Shown here: piece after piece, positions 52,036 through 60,005 of the stretch
Numbering within the stretch: position 1 is the first letter of the stretch
How the letters are laid out: every line of letters starts with the position of its first letter
Source of the DNA: Halovivax asiaticus JCM 14624
GTDB taxonomy: Archaea; Halobacteriota; Halobacteria; Halobacteriales; Natrialbaceae
Assembly: GCF_000337515.1 (NCBI RefSeq)
Contig: NZ_AOIQ01000011.1
Span: 1 to 64,000, forward strand
DNA: 64,000 bases
Reading direction: 5' to 3'
Made by a program: the position numbers and the translations under genes
The notes under the pieces: model-generated
Told to the model about the DNA's origin: nothing
The model's input: only the letters and a program-made list of their open reading frames with translations
Databases searched by the model: none

Positions 52036-53382
52036 TCACACCACTCGGCCCACGTGCAACGCGTACGCTCCGAGCGTCCCCTCGTCGTCGTGGTACGCGA
52101 TCGGTTCCTCGATGGCTGCGAGGAACTGGCCGTCTGTCGATGCCGCCGTGACGATTCCCTCCGTCGGACTCGCCGCGACGGCACCGGTCGTGATATCGAG
52201 TACTCGGATCGCGTGTGTCGCCGGGTCCCGGTCCCGGAAGTGCTGAGCGGAGGGGAGCACGACCGTCGAGCCGGCGGCGGCGAGTTCGGTGACGAAGCCG
52301 CCGGTGGAAGCCCGGAACTGCGGCGCGTCAGTGTCGCCGTCGACGTGATAGCCGAAAGCCGTATGCTCGCCAGGGTGGCGCCCCGCTATCTCGCGAGCAT
52401 CTCGCGCGTACGTGTTGCCGGTGACGAACACGACCCGACCGTCGTGGGCGTACGCGTGCGTCGGATAGGCGTAGAGCGTCTGGTCTCCCACCCGGTGTTC
52501 GGTCGCGAGTTCGACCCGGGAACGCTCACTCCCGGACCCGGTCGCGTCCACAGCCCCATCCGAATCGAACAGGTAGCCGCAGTAGTCGCCGTGGCTGGCC
52601 GCGACGAGCGCACCGGTTTCACGATCGAAAGTGACGTCGCCGACCCGCCTCTCCCCCTCGGTCCCGGGATCCCAGTCCCAGACGACCGACCCCGAGGCTG
52701 CCTCGAGGACGACTAGGCCATGCTGGTGGTCGCCGCCACAGCGGTTGTAGGCCACGGCGAGGTGGTCGCCAGCCGCGTCGCGATCGATCGCGATCACGGA
52801 GGCGTCGGTCTCGTCGCGCCACCGGACCGCACCGTCGGCATCGAACCGCAAAATAGCGCTGTGCCAGCGACGATCCTGCCCGTCGTGCTCGTACCGGCGA
52901 ACGGCCGCGACACAGCCGCCGTCCCCGTCGTCGACGACGGCCACGACGTACGGCCAGTGGAACACGCTGTCCGAACTCGCCTCGCCGACGTCGGCGACTC
53001 CCTCGTACGACCAGTTCGTCGTCCCGTCGGCGCGGTCGAGTGCGGCGATTCGCCCTCTGTCGCCACGGCAGCCGACGACGAGTGCGTCATCGACAGCGGC
53101 GACGGTGACGGGATGGCCCGCAATCGAGCGTCGCCACCGTTCGGTGAGCGCGCACTCGTCGGAACCGCCATCGACATCGAACGCGACGATCTCGCCGTTC
53201 CAGGTGCAAGCGACGACCAGGCCGTCGTGAACGCAGACGCCGGATCGGCGCCACATGTGGCGACTCCGTGCGGGTTCGATCTGACCGAGGGGCGTGATCG
53301 CGTCCAGCGCCGGTGGCCCTGGCCCGTCGGTCGTCGATTCCACGCTCCCGGCGTCGCTCCTATCGACCCCTGTCATGGTCAC
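52036..53382 (-). CDS. Cytoplasmic PQQ/WD-like beta-propeller protein
   Basis: This 448-residue protein has repeated blade-like segments: GLVVACTWNGEIVAFDVDGG, DALVVGCRGDRGRIAALDRADGTTNWSY, SAILRFDADGAVRWRDE, GLVVLEAASGSVVWDWD and others, with the Ala-Asp-Gly-x-x-x-Trp type of PQQ-like blades. There is no signal peptide. It is the last gene of the cbi operon, and its GTG start (53382) overlaps the DUF3209 stop; ATG 53376 is an alternative. Scaffold or sensor roles are possible; nothing in the sequence proves a link to cobalamin beyond the operon. Confidence 0.78.
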   Translation of the reverse strand: MTMTGVDRSDAGSVESTTDGPGPPALDAITPLGQIEPARSRHMWRRSGVCVHDGLVVACTWNGEIVAFDVDGGSDECALTERWRRSIAGHPVTVAAVDDALVVGCRGDRGRIAALDRADGTTNWSYEGVADVGEASSDSVFHWPYVVAVVDDGDGGCVAAVRRYEHDGQDRRWHSAILRFDADGAVRWRDETDASVIAIDRDAAGDHLAVAYNRCGGDHQHGLVVLEAASGSVVWDWDPGTEGERRVGDVTFDRETGALVAASHGDYCGYLFDSDGAVDATGSGSERSRVELATEHRVGDQTLYAYPTHAYAHDGRVVFVTGNTYARDAREIAGRHPGEHTAFGYHVDGDTDAPQFRASTGGFVTELAAAGSTVVLPSAQHFRDRDPATHAIRVLDITTGAVAASPTEGIVTAASTDGQFLAAIEEPIAYHDDEGTLGAYALHVGRVV

Positions 53383-53756
53383 TCCTCGGTCGGGAACGCC
53401 TCGTGCAGGGTATGATGCGTCTCGCCGAGGTCGGAGAGAAGGCCGTCGGTCCGTTCGCGAAGCCGGCGAAGCCGTTGTTCGGCGTCACGGACGGCGACGA
53501 GGCGGCCACGAAGGTACGCCCCCTCGGGATCAGTCGGGTCGACCGTCGAGGCGTCTTCTTCGAGGTCGACGAGCGCCGCGTCGAGATGGCGCTGGATGTC
53601 GTCGATGGTGCCGGCGGACGCCAGCGCCGCGATGGGGCCGTTCTCGTCGAGCGCGTCGCCGATCTCGGCTTCGGCGTGGCGTTTGACGGTTTCGTCGACG
53701 GTGCCGTTTACGTTCATCAGTGCGAGTCGAAGTGCTTCGAGTTCAGCGCAAGCCAT
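53379..53756 (-). CDS. DUF3209 protein
   Basis: This 125-residue, mostly helical acidic protein (MACAELEALRLALMNVNG, IQRHLDAALVDLEEDA, LVAVRDAEQRLRRLRERTDGLLSDLGETHHTLH) is recognised as DUF3209, a haloarchaeal family found beside cbiX. The helical hairpins and paired His near the end (ETHHTLHEAF) could hold a metal, but the role is unknown. It starts 24 bp after cbiX and overlaps the propeller gene, so it is part of the cbi operon. Confidence 0.83.
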   Translation of the reverse strand: MACAELEALRLALMNVNGTVDETVKRHAEAEIGDALDENGPIAALASAGTIDDIQRHLDAALVDLEEDASTVDPTDPEGAYLRGRLVAVRDAEQRLRRLRERTDGLLSDLGETHHTLHEAFPTEE

Positions 53757-53780
53757 TGGTGTTGTATCGTGTTTTTCGGT

Positions 53781-55127
53781 CTACAGCGTCTGCTGGACCA
53801 GATCGGAGACGATGCGATCCCGTTCGAGGTGGGACGAAACGATGCGTTCGGCGTCGTCGGGGGTCACTCCACCGTACCAGATCCCGTCGGGGTAGACGGC
53901 GACGATCGGCCCCTCGCCGCACTGATCGAGACAGGAACTGCGAGTGAGGTGGACGTCACAGCCATCGGCGTCGCGTGCCGCCTGCCGGAGGCGCTCTAGT
54001 ACCGTGGTGGCGCCCGCCGCGGCGCAGGTCTGGTTGGTACAGACCGCGACGTGGTGGGCCGGCGCGTCGTGGACGTGTGGCTCGTCGTCGACGCGGTCCC
54101 GATCGGCGTGTTCGGCCTGATGGACGAGCGAGCGCAACGTCGCGCGGGCGCCGCCCCGATCGTCCTCGTACCCCTGGAGTTCGACCTTGTACTTGCACGT
54201 ATCACAGGCCATCTCGACGCTGTCGGTTCGGGCCTCGCGGACGCGATCCGCGAGTACCGTCACGATTCGGTCGTCGGTGCCAAGCGGGTCGCCCGCCGCC
54301 GCGGCGACGTAGGGGGAGGATGCGTCGAAGTCCGCGGTTCGCTCTCGCACCCGCCGGGTCAACACGCCGTCGCCGAGCATGTAGGGAAGGACGACGACCG
54401 CGTCCGGTCGATCCTTCGCGACGGCGTGGAGCGCGTCCTGGGTTCGGGGGGTCGTCACCCCGACGAAGGCCGTCTCGACCCGCGTGAACGACCGGCCCTC
54501 GTAGAGCAGCCGGGCGAGTTTGGAGGCGTCCGCGTTGGCATCGGGATCGCTCGATCCCCGCGCACAGAGGACGACCGCGACGTCGTCTCCAGCCCGATCG
54601 ACGCCCAGCTCGGCTTCGACCGATCGCACCCGGTCGTCGAGCAGATCGACGAGCGCGGGGTGAACCCCGAGGTGAGCGCCGTAGTGAATCGTCAGGTCGT
54701 CGTGGCGGGCGCGAGCGGTCTGGACGGAAAGCGCCACGTCGCTCTTGGTGTGGCTCGCACCGAACAGCGCGAGCGGGACGACCGACAGGTGCTCGCAGGC
54801 CGGTGTGAGCCCCTCGATGGCGTCTGGGATCGAGGGTTCCGCGAGTTCGAGGTAGGCGGCATCGACCGGCACGCCCAGACGCTCTTCGAGGCTCACCGCG
54901 ACCTCGCGGACCTGCTCGTTCGAGCGCTCGCGCCGGGAGCCGTGGCCGACCACGAGGACGGCGTCGGTCGCGAGCGCGTCGGCAGCGAACTCGCCTTCGG
55001 CGTCGAGTGACCGGTCCTCCGCTCCGATGCCTCGCCGCTTCGCTTCGGGTTCGAGCCCTCGATCGCCGTCCCCGGTTTCCAGCGCTCGATGCTCGTCCGC
55101 GGCGGGAGCGGGTTCACCGTCGGTCAT
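53781..55127 (-). CDS. cbiX: Sirohydrochlorin cobaltochelatase with C-terminal [2Fe-2S] ferredoxin-like domain
   Basis: This 448-residue protein inserts Co(II) into sirohydrochlorin, the first committed step of the early-cobalt route. VLVVGHGSRRERSNEQ (metal His) and PLALFGASHTKSDVALSV form the first CbiX half and VLCARGSSDPDANAD with VVVLPYMLGDGVLTRRV the second. An extra CDTCKYKVELQGYEDD segment and a thioredoxin-like [2Fe-2S] domain (VCTNQTC about residue 362, SCLDQCGEGP about 400) are fused at the C-terminus. The first 70 residues are an acidic extension. ATG 55127 overlaps the upstream stop in ATGA. It lies within the cbi operon. Confidence 0.9.
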   Translation of the reverse strand: MTDGEPAPAADEHRALETGDGDRGLEPEAKRRGIGAEDRSLDAEGEFAADALATDAVLVVGHGSRRERSNEQVREVAVSLEERLGVPVDAAYLELAEPSIPDAIEGLTPACEHLSVVPLALFGASHTKSDVALSVQTARARHDDLTIHYGAHLGVHPALVDLLDDRVRSVEAELGVDRAGDDVAVVLCARGSSDPDANADASKLARLLYEGRSFTRVETAFVGVTTPRTQDALHAVAKDRPDAVVVLPYMLGDGVLTRRVRERTADFDASSPYVAAAAGDPLGTDDRIVTVLADRVREARTDSVEMACDTCKYKVELQGYEDDRGGARATLRSLVHQAEHADRDRVDDEPHVHDAPAHHVAVCTNQTCAAAGATTVLERLRQAARDADGCDVHLTRSSCLDQCGEGPIVAVYPDGIWYGGVTPDDAERIVSSHLERDRIVSDLVQQTL

Positions 55128-55807
55128 GCGTTCTCGGCCCGTTCGAGACTGCGCCGGAGTTTCCGTCGCCGACTCGGCGCGTACAGTCCCGTCGCCTCGC
55201 TCTCGCCGTAGACCCACCTGCCGAAATCGGGGGCGGCCGCGTCCGAGAGGCCGAACCAGTAGCCGCCGGACGACGTCTCGGCGATCTCACCCGTCGGCGC
55301 GTCGACTGGACAGGCGGCTAGCGCGTCGTCGACGGTTTCGAGTACCTTGCGGTCGTCGTGGACGAACGAGATTCCCACGGTGTCACTCGAGGACTTGTAG
55401 CAGACCGTCCCGCAGCCTTCGAGCAGGCCCCGGAGGAGCGCTCGGTCGTGAGCGGCGAACGCGGCGAATCGGTAGTTCCCGCGGCCGTCGACGGGCATCC
55501 CGAGGGACCCGCTCGGGCCGTCGCAGACCGAGCCGTCGATCGAGACCGCGTACTCGTCCTCGGTTCGGGTGATCGAGGCGTCGTGAGCGTACTCGCGGGT
55601 CACCGTCTCGCAATCGAGATCGGCGGACTCGCCGCCGGCGATGGCCGCGAGGGTTGCGGCCGACGCCTCGTCGTTCGCCACGACCTCGATCCCGTCCGCC
55701 GTGACCGTCCCGCTGGCGGCGACGTGACCCCAGAAGTACGCCGTGGCGGGATGACCGGCCAGGAGGTCCGACGGTCGCTCGCACGCCAATGGCGATGCGT
55801 CGGTCAT
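55124..55807 (-). CDS. Cobalamin-operon protein with LAGLIDADG-like fold (inferred)
   Basis: This 227-residue protein is conserved in position in haloarchaeal cbi operons, but its function is unknown to me. The first 30 residues lead to WGHVAASGTVTADGIEVVAND and, at about 123 to 132, LLRGLLEGCGTVCY, which resembles a LAGLIDADG helix-strand unit but lacks an obvious catalytic acidic residue at the end (Gly-Cys-Gly). LETVDDALAACPVDAPTGEI lies in the second half. It may be a domesticated fold binding RNA, DNA or a tetrapyrrole. ATG 55807 overlaps the ferredoxin stop and its own stop overlaps cbiX. Confidence 0.7.
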   Translation of the reverse strand: MTDASPLACERPSDLLAGHPATAYFWGHVAASGTVTADGIEVVANDEASAATLAAIAGGESADLDCETVTREYAHDASITRTEDEYAVSIDGSVCDGPSGSLGMPVDGRGNYRFAAFAAHDRALLRGLLEGCGTVCYKSSSDTVGISFVHDDRKVLETVDDALAACPVDAPTGEIAETSSGGYWFGLSDAAAPDFGRWVYGESEATGLYAPSRRRKLRRSLERAENA

Positions 55808-56118
55808 TCGTCTACCTCGGTCGGTTGTTCGTCCACACCGATCGTCGGGTCGTCCACGTCGCGGACCTCGATCGCACCCGTGGGACACGCCGCAGCCGCC
55901 TGTCTGGCCGCCGCGAGTCGCTCGTCGTCGAACGTGGCGACGACCCGATCGTCGTCGACGGCGACGGTCTCCTCGCCCGTCGCGTCGTAAATCGGATCCG
56001 CGTCGGGGTCGATCGTCGCCAAACCATCGTCGGCCTCGACGAACCGCGGATCGCGGGTGAGGCAGGCGAAGATACCGTCGCAGGCTTCCTTTTCCAGGGT
56101 AACAACGTATTCAGTCAT
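55804..56118 (-). CDS. Ferredoxin with a three-cysteine cluster motif
   Basis: This 104-residue acidic ferredoxin has Cys 13 and 19 in EACDGIFAC and Cys 78 in AAACPTGAIEV. The usual second cysteine of C-x2-C-x2-C is an isoleucine, so a [3Fe-4S] or open-site [4Fe-4S] cluster is expected. A 58-residue acidic segment separates the two cysteine groups. It probably donates electrons to corrin-ring or chelatase steps. It starts 20 bp after cbiH2 and overlaps the next gene. Confidence 0.78.
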   Translation of the reverse strand: MTEYVVTLEKEACDGIFACLTRDPRFVEADDGLATIDPDADPIYDATGEETVAVDDDRVVATFDDERLAAARQAAAACPTGAIEVRDVDDPTIGVDEQPTEVDE

Positions 56119-56138
56119 GGTGTGTCCTGCTCGAGTCC

Positions 56139-57140
56139 TCAGTAGTCGTACTTCGTCTCGTAGCCACGCGGGGTGACCATCCGGTCGTCCCAGACGTACG
56201 TGTCCTCGGTGCCGACGACGATCGTGGTGGTCATGTCCACGAGTTCGCTCTCGCCCAACTCCTCGAGTTCCGCGAGTTCGGTGATCATCACCTGCTCGTC
56301 CTCGCGACCGGCGCCGTGGACGATCCCGACGGGCGTCTCGGGCTCGCGGTGGGTGAGCAGGATCTCACAGGCCTTCTCGAAGTTCGCCCGGCGCTTGCGG
56401 CTCCAGGGGTTGTAGATCGTGATCGCGAAGTTCTCGCTCGCGACCGCGTGCAGTCGCGACTCGATCTCGGGCATCGGCACGAGGTGGTCCGACAGCGAGA
56501 TCGAGACCGTGTCGTTCACGAGCGGTGCGCCGAGGCGGGCCGCACAGGATTGCGCCGCGGGGACCCCCGGCACCACGTCGAAGTCGACCATCGAGGCCGT
56601 CGCTCCCTTCGACTCGAGGATCTCCAATGCCAGTCCCGCCAGCGCGTAGACGTTCGGGTCGCCGCTGCCGACGATGGCGACGTCGTTGCCCGCGAGCGCG
56701 CGGTCGATCGACTCCTCGGTCCGGGAGACCTCGCCGCACATCGGCGTGTCGTAGATGTCGTCGGCCGCCTCGGTGATCTCGTCCGGGATAAGTTCGATGT
56801 AGGTCGTGTAGCCCACGATGTGGTCGGCCTCGAACAGCGCCGTCTTCGCCCGGTCGGTCATCCCCTCGGGGTGGCCGGGCCCGAGACCGACCGCGACCAG
56901 TTGGCCGGGCTCGGCATCGAAGTCCTCGATCGTCGCGCCGACCTCCTTCTCGGTGCTGCCCGAGTCGTTGGCGGTCGAGGCCCCGCATTTCGAGCCGCTC
57001 GATGACGAGGACGAACTCGAGGAGCCGCCGCACGTCGAGCCCGAGTCGGCGCTCTCGGTCTCGGGTTCGGTACTGGCGCTCGAGCCGCCGCATTTGGAAG
57101 TCGGTTCGGCGTCTGCGTCTGCGTTGGTATCCGTACTCAT
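56139..57140 (-). CDS. cbiH2: Precorrin-3B/cobalt-precorrin-3 C17-methyltransferase, copy 2, with Ser/Cys-rich N-terminal tail
   Basis: This 333-residue tetrapyrrole methylase has VAVGLGPGHPEGMTDRAKTALF, IVGYTTYIELI, IVGSGDPNVYALAG, SISLSDHLVPMPEIESRL and ITIYNPWSRKR, the CobJ/CbiH signature, and would methylate C17 with ring contraction. The first 60 residues are unusual: Ser/Thr/Asp-rich with CGG, CGG and CGA at Cys 17, 37 and 52 and a run of nine serines. ATG 57140 is used; an upstream ATG at 57179 would overlap cbiH1. It is the sixth gene of the operon, 19 bp after its paralogue. Confidence 0.87.
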   Translation of the reverse strand: MSTDTNADADAEPTSKCGGSSASTEPETESADSGSTCGGSSSSSSSSSGSKCGASTANDSGSTEKEVGATIEDFDAEPGQLVAVGLGPGHPEGMTDRAKTALFEADHIVGYTTYIELIPDEITEAADDIYDTPMCGEVSRTEESIDRALAGNDVAIVGSGDPNVYALAGLALEILESKGATASMVDFDVVPGVPAAQSCAARLGAPLVNDTVSISLSDHLVPMPEIESRLHAVASENFAITIYNPWSRKRRANFEKACEILLTHREPETPVGIVHGAGREDEQVMITELAELEELGESELVDMTTTIVVGTEDTYVWDDRMVTPRGYETKYDY

Positions 57141-57159
57141 GGGTTCGTGTCTGTCAGTT

Positions 57160-58089
57160 TCAGAAGTCGTCGACGTCACGCCCGCCGCGCGGGGTGACGA
57201 GGTACGTTCGGTCGTCGTTGCGCCAGGTCTCGGTCTCGTGGGTGCCGATGATCAGCGAGGTACCCATCCCAGACACCTTGTCGTCGTGGTCGGCGGCCTC
57301 GCCGAGTGTCGTAATGAACTGGCTCTCGCCGTTCCGGCCCGCATCGGCTCGGCCAGCGTCGTTGACGATCGCCACGCGGGCGTCGTCGGTTCGCTCCTCG
57401 CGGACGATATCGACCGCTTTCTCGTAGTTGCGCCAGCAGTTGTAGAGGACGATCACGAAGTCCGAGATCGCGGCCGCTCGGAGCTTCTCCTCGATCTCGT
57501 CCCAGCCGCGCCACTTGTCCGACAGCGAAACCGTACAGAAGTCGTTGCACAGCGGCGCGCCGACGTTGGCCGCGCCGCCCAGCGCCGCCGTCATGCCGGG
57601 GACGATCTCGATCGGCACGTCCGTCGCGTCCTCCTCCTCGGCCATTTTGAAGACGAGGTCGGACTTGCCGTAGACGGAGGGGTCGCCGCCGGAGACGTGG
57701 GCCACGTCTTTCCCTTCTCGGACGTGATCGAACGCCGCCCGGGTGAGTTCGATCTGGCGGCCCATCGTCGAGCGGACGATCTCCTGCTCGAAGCCGTCCT
57801 CGCGGTCGCCTTCGGCTCGCGCTTCGGTGCTTTCCTCACGGACCGCGATGCCGTCCTCGTCCGTTTCTTCTTCCGGCAGTAGAGTGCCGTCGTCGCGCAG
57901 GAACTCCTGGTAGAGACTCGAGGCGATGACGACCTCCGAGGACTCGATGACCTCCTTCGCTCGCTTGGTCATGTGGTCGGGCAGGCCGGGACCGATGCCG
58001 ACAACGTAGAGAGTGCCGTGGTCGTCGGGGGTGCCGCCGGCGGCGTCCGCGGTCGCGTCCATCTCGGTGGCCTCGGCGTCCGAACTCAT
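57160..58089 (-). CDS. cbiH1: Precorrin-3B/cobalt-precorrin-3 C17-methyltransferase family, copy 1
   Basis: This 309-residue paralogue of cbiH2 keeps the SAM-binding VVGIGPGLPDHMTKRAKEVIE and VSGGDPSVYGKSDLVFKM and the FCTVSLSDKWRGWDEIEEKL segment, with VLYNCWRNYEKAVDIV near the end. An acidic insert of about 35 residues (residues 75 to 107) interrupts the first lobe, where the related enzyme has a short loop. One copy may do the C17 methylation and the other a specialised or structural job. Its ATG overlaps the cbiG stop in ATGA. Confidence 0.84.
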   Translation of the reverse strand: MSSDAEATEMDATADAAGGTPDDHGTLYVVGIGPGLPDHMTKRAKEVIESSEVVIASSLYQEFLRDDGTLLPEEETDEDGIAVREESTEARAEGDREDGFEQEIVRSTMGRQIELTRAAFDHVREGKDVAHVSGGDPSVYGKSDLVFKMAEEEDATDVPIEIVPGMTAALGGAANVGAPLCNDFCTVSLSDKWRGWDEIEEKLRAAAISDFVIVLYNCWRNYEKAVDIVREERTDDARVAIVNDAGRADAGRNGESQFITTLGEAADHDDKVSGMGTSLIIGTHETETWRNDDRTYLVTPRGGRDVDDF

Positions 58090-59081
58090 CGACCGATCGC
58101 CACCGTGACCTCGTTTTCGTAGCTGAGCTTCTCGAGGACCAGTTCCTGCTCAGCCCCGCCCGCGATCGCGGAGGCCTCGGAAACGCCGGGCCAGCCGATC
58201 AACTCCTTCGATTTCGAGGGGGTCGGCCCCTCGTGGGCCAGCAGCGTCTCCTTGTCGAAGGTGACCACGCCGAGATCGAGTTCCTGGGCCGCCTCGAGCA
58301 AGCCCTCCTCGTCTTCCTTCCGGGTCGCGGTGGCGACGAACTCGACGTTCTCGAGGTCGTAGTCGGTTTGCTCGAGGGCTTCCTCCCACGCGGCGAGGAA
58401 GGCCTCCTTGTCCGCACCCGAGACGCTGCCGGTGCCAAGTACGACGCCGTCGTCTTTGTTGCGCTTGAGGACGGTGACATCGTCGCCGACAAGGACGGCT
58501 TTGGGGCCGTCGAGTCGGGCGACGGGCCCGAGTTCGTCGTCCAGCACGGCGAGGTTAGTCTTGACCGTCGAGTCGCCGTTGACGACGTGGGTGTCCATCG
58601 CCTTCGCCTTGGACTCGACACCCTGCTTCCCGGCGGCCTCGCTGGCGGTGGTCATCGCCGGGACGGCGCCCATCGTCGCCAGATCCTGGGCCACCTGATT
58701 GGCCCCGTGGTGGCCGCCCGTGATCGGGATGGCCCACGTCAGCTCCTCGTCGACGACGCAGATCGCGGGATCGTCCCACTTGTCGTCGAGCAGGTTCGCC
58801 GTCTTCCGCATCGCGATCCCCGAGGCCATGAGGCCGATGAAGCAGTCGTACTCGCCCCAGTGCTCCTCGAAGACGTCGCCGTGGTACTCGATGATGTCGA
58901 TCGCCTCGTAGCGATCGCCGATCTCGGCTTTGATCTCCTCGGCGGTGTCCATCTTCCGGCCGAAGGAGATGATCGCAATCTCCTCGGCGACTTCGCCGTC
59001 CGAGTCCGCCGTCGAACAGTGTGCGCCGCCGGAGTCCGATCCCGAATCGTCGTTCGCGTTGTCAGCGTTGTCCGTACTCAT
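58086..59081 (-). CDS. cbiG: Cobalt-precorrin-5A hydrolase
   Basis: This 331-residue enzyme opens the delta-lactone ring of cobalt-precorrin-5A and releases acetaldehyde. A Ser/Asp-rich extension precedes IAIISFGRKMDTAEEIK; the middle holds CFIGLMASGIAMRKTANLLDDKWDDPAICVVDEEL and ITGGHHGANQVAQDLA (a conserved metal-type His pair), and the C-terminal domain has VLGTGSVSGADKEAFLAAW, FVATATRKEDEEGLLEAA and the SKELIGWPGVSEASA segment. CbiG commits the pathway to the early-cobalt form. It lies three bases after cbiF. Confidence 0.9.
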   Translation of the reverse strand: MSTDNADNANDDSGSDSGGAHCSTADSDGEVAEEIAIISFGRKMDTAEEIKAEIGDRYEAIDIIEYHGDVFEEHWGEYDCFIGLMASGIAMRKTANLLDDKWDDPAICVVDEELTWAIPITGGHHGANQVAQDLATMGAVPAMTTASEAAGKQGVESKAKAMDTHVVNGDSTVKTNLAVLDDELGPVARLDGPKAVLVGDDVTVLKRNKDDGVVLGTGSVSGADKEAFLAAWEEALEQTDYDLENVEFVATATRKEDEEGLLEAAQELDLGVVTFDKETLLAHEGPTPSKSKELIGWPGVSEASAIAGGAEQELVLEKLSYENEVTVAIGR

Positions 59082-59084
59082 GAG

Positions 59085-60005
59085 TCAGTCGTCTCCCGCT
59101 TGCGTTTCCGTTTCGTTCGTCTGTGTGTCCGCGTCGCTCGAGCCCGAGCCCCGATTCGCCCAGTCGCCGTAGAGGTAGGATCGTTCGTATCCCGCGCCGG
59201 TCACCGCGTCGCCGATGACGACCAGTGCCGACGCTCGATACCCTGCTTCCTCCACCTTCTCCGCGATGTCGTCGATAGACCCCACGATCACATCCTCGTC
59301 CGGCCAGGAGGCGTGGTAGATCACCGCGACCGGCGTTTCGGGGTCGTGGTCGTCCTCGAGCAGACGGTCCATCGTGTCGCGGACCGCGTGGGTCCCGAGA
59401 TAGATGCAGGTCGTCACGTCGCCCATCTCCACGAAGTCGGAGATGTGGTCCTCCTCCGGGCTCAGGGTCTTGCCCTGCGGCCGGGTGAACGCGACGTGGT
59501 TCGAGACCTCGTTGAGTGTCAGCTGGGTCCGCAGCGTCGCACTGGCCGCGAAAGCCGACGTGACGCCCGGCACGAAGTAGGTCGGCACGCCCTCGTGTTC
59601 CAGCGCGTCCATCTGCTCCAGGGCGGCCCCGTAGACCGCGGGATCGCCGCTGTGTAGGCGGACGACCTCGTCACCGTCTTCGTAGGCGTCCCGCATCAGC
59701 GGAATAAGCTCCTCCAGGTCCTTTCCGACCGAATTCACGAGTTTCGCGTGGTCGCAATACTCGTCCAACAGCTCGCTGTTGACCAGCGAACCCGCGTGGA
59801 CGACGAGGTCGGCCGTCTCGAGCAGTTCCTTCCCCGCAACGGTCAACAAGCGCGGGTTGCCGGGGCCGGCGCCGACGAAGGGAATCCCAACCTGTTCGTC
59901 GCCGGCGCTGTGCTCGAAGATCCGGTCGTCGAGTTCCTCGCCGCGGCGCCGGCCCTGCGAGTCGATCGCGGCCTGCGGGTCGTTCGGCGCGCTAGCGTCG
60001 CTCAT
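59085..60005 (-). CDS. cbiF: Cobalt-precorrin-4 C11-methyltransferase
   Basis: This 306-residue tetrapyrrole methylase has VGAGPGNPRLLTVAGKELLE, LVVHAGSLVNSELLDEY, VVRLHSGDPAVYGAALEQMD, FVPGVTSAFAASATLRTQLTL and VAFTRPQGKTLSPEEDHI, the CbiF/CobM signature. It methylates C11. A 45-residue acidic N-terminus precedes the domain and a Thr/Gln/Asp tail ends the protein. Its start overlaps the cbiL stop (ATGA). Confidence 0.93.
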   Translation of the reverse strand: MSDASAPNDPQAAIDSQGRRRGEELDDRIFEHSAGDEQVGIPFVGAGPGNPRLLTVAGKELLETADLVVHAGSLVNSELLDEYCDHAKLVNSVGKDLEELIPLMRDAYEDGDEVVRLHSGDPAVYGAALEQMDALEHEGVPTYFVPGVTSAFAASATLRTQLTLNEVSNHVAFTRPQGKTLSPEEDHISDFVEMGDVTTCIYLGTHAVRDTMDRLLEDDHDPETPVAVIYHASWPDEDVIVGSIDDIAEKVEEAGYRASALVVIGDAVTGAGYERSYLYGDWANRGSGSSDADTQTNETETQAGDD

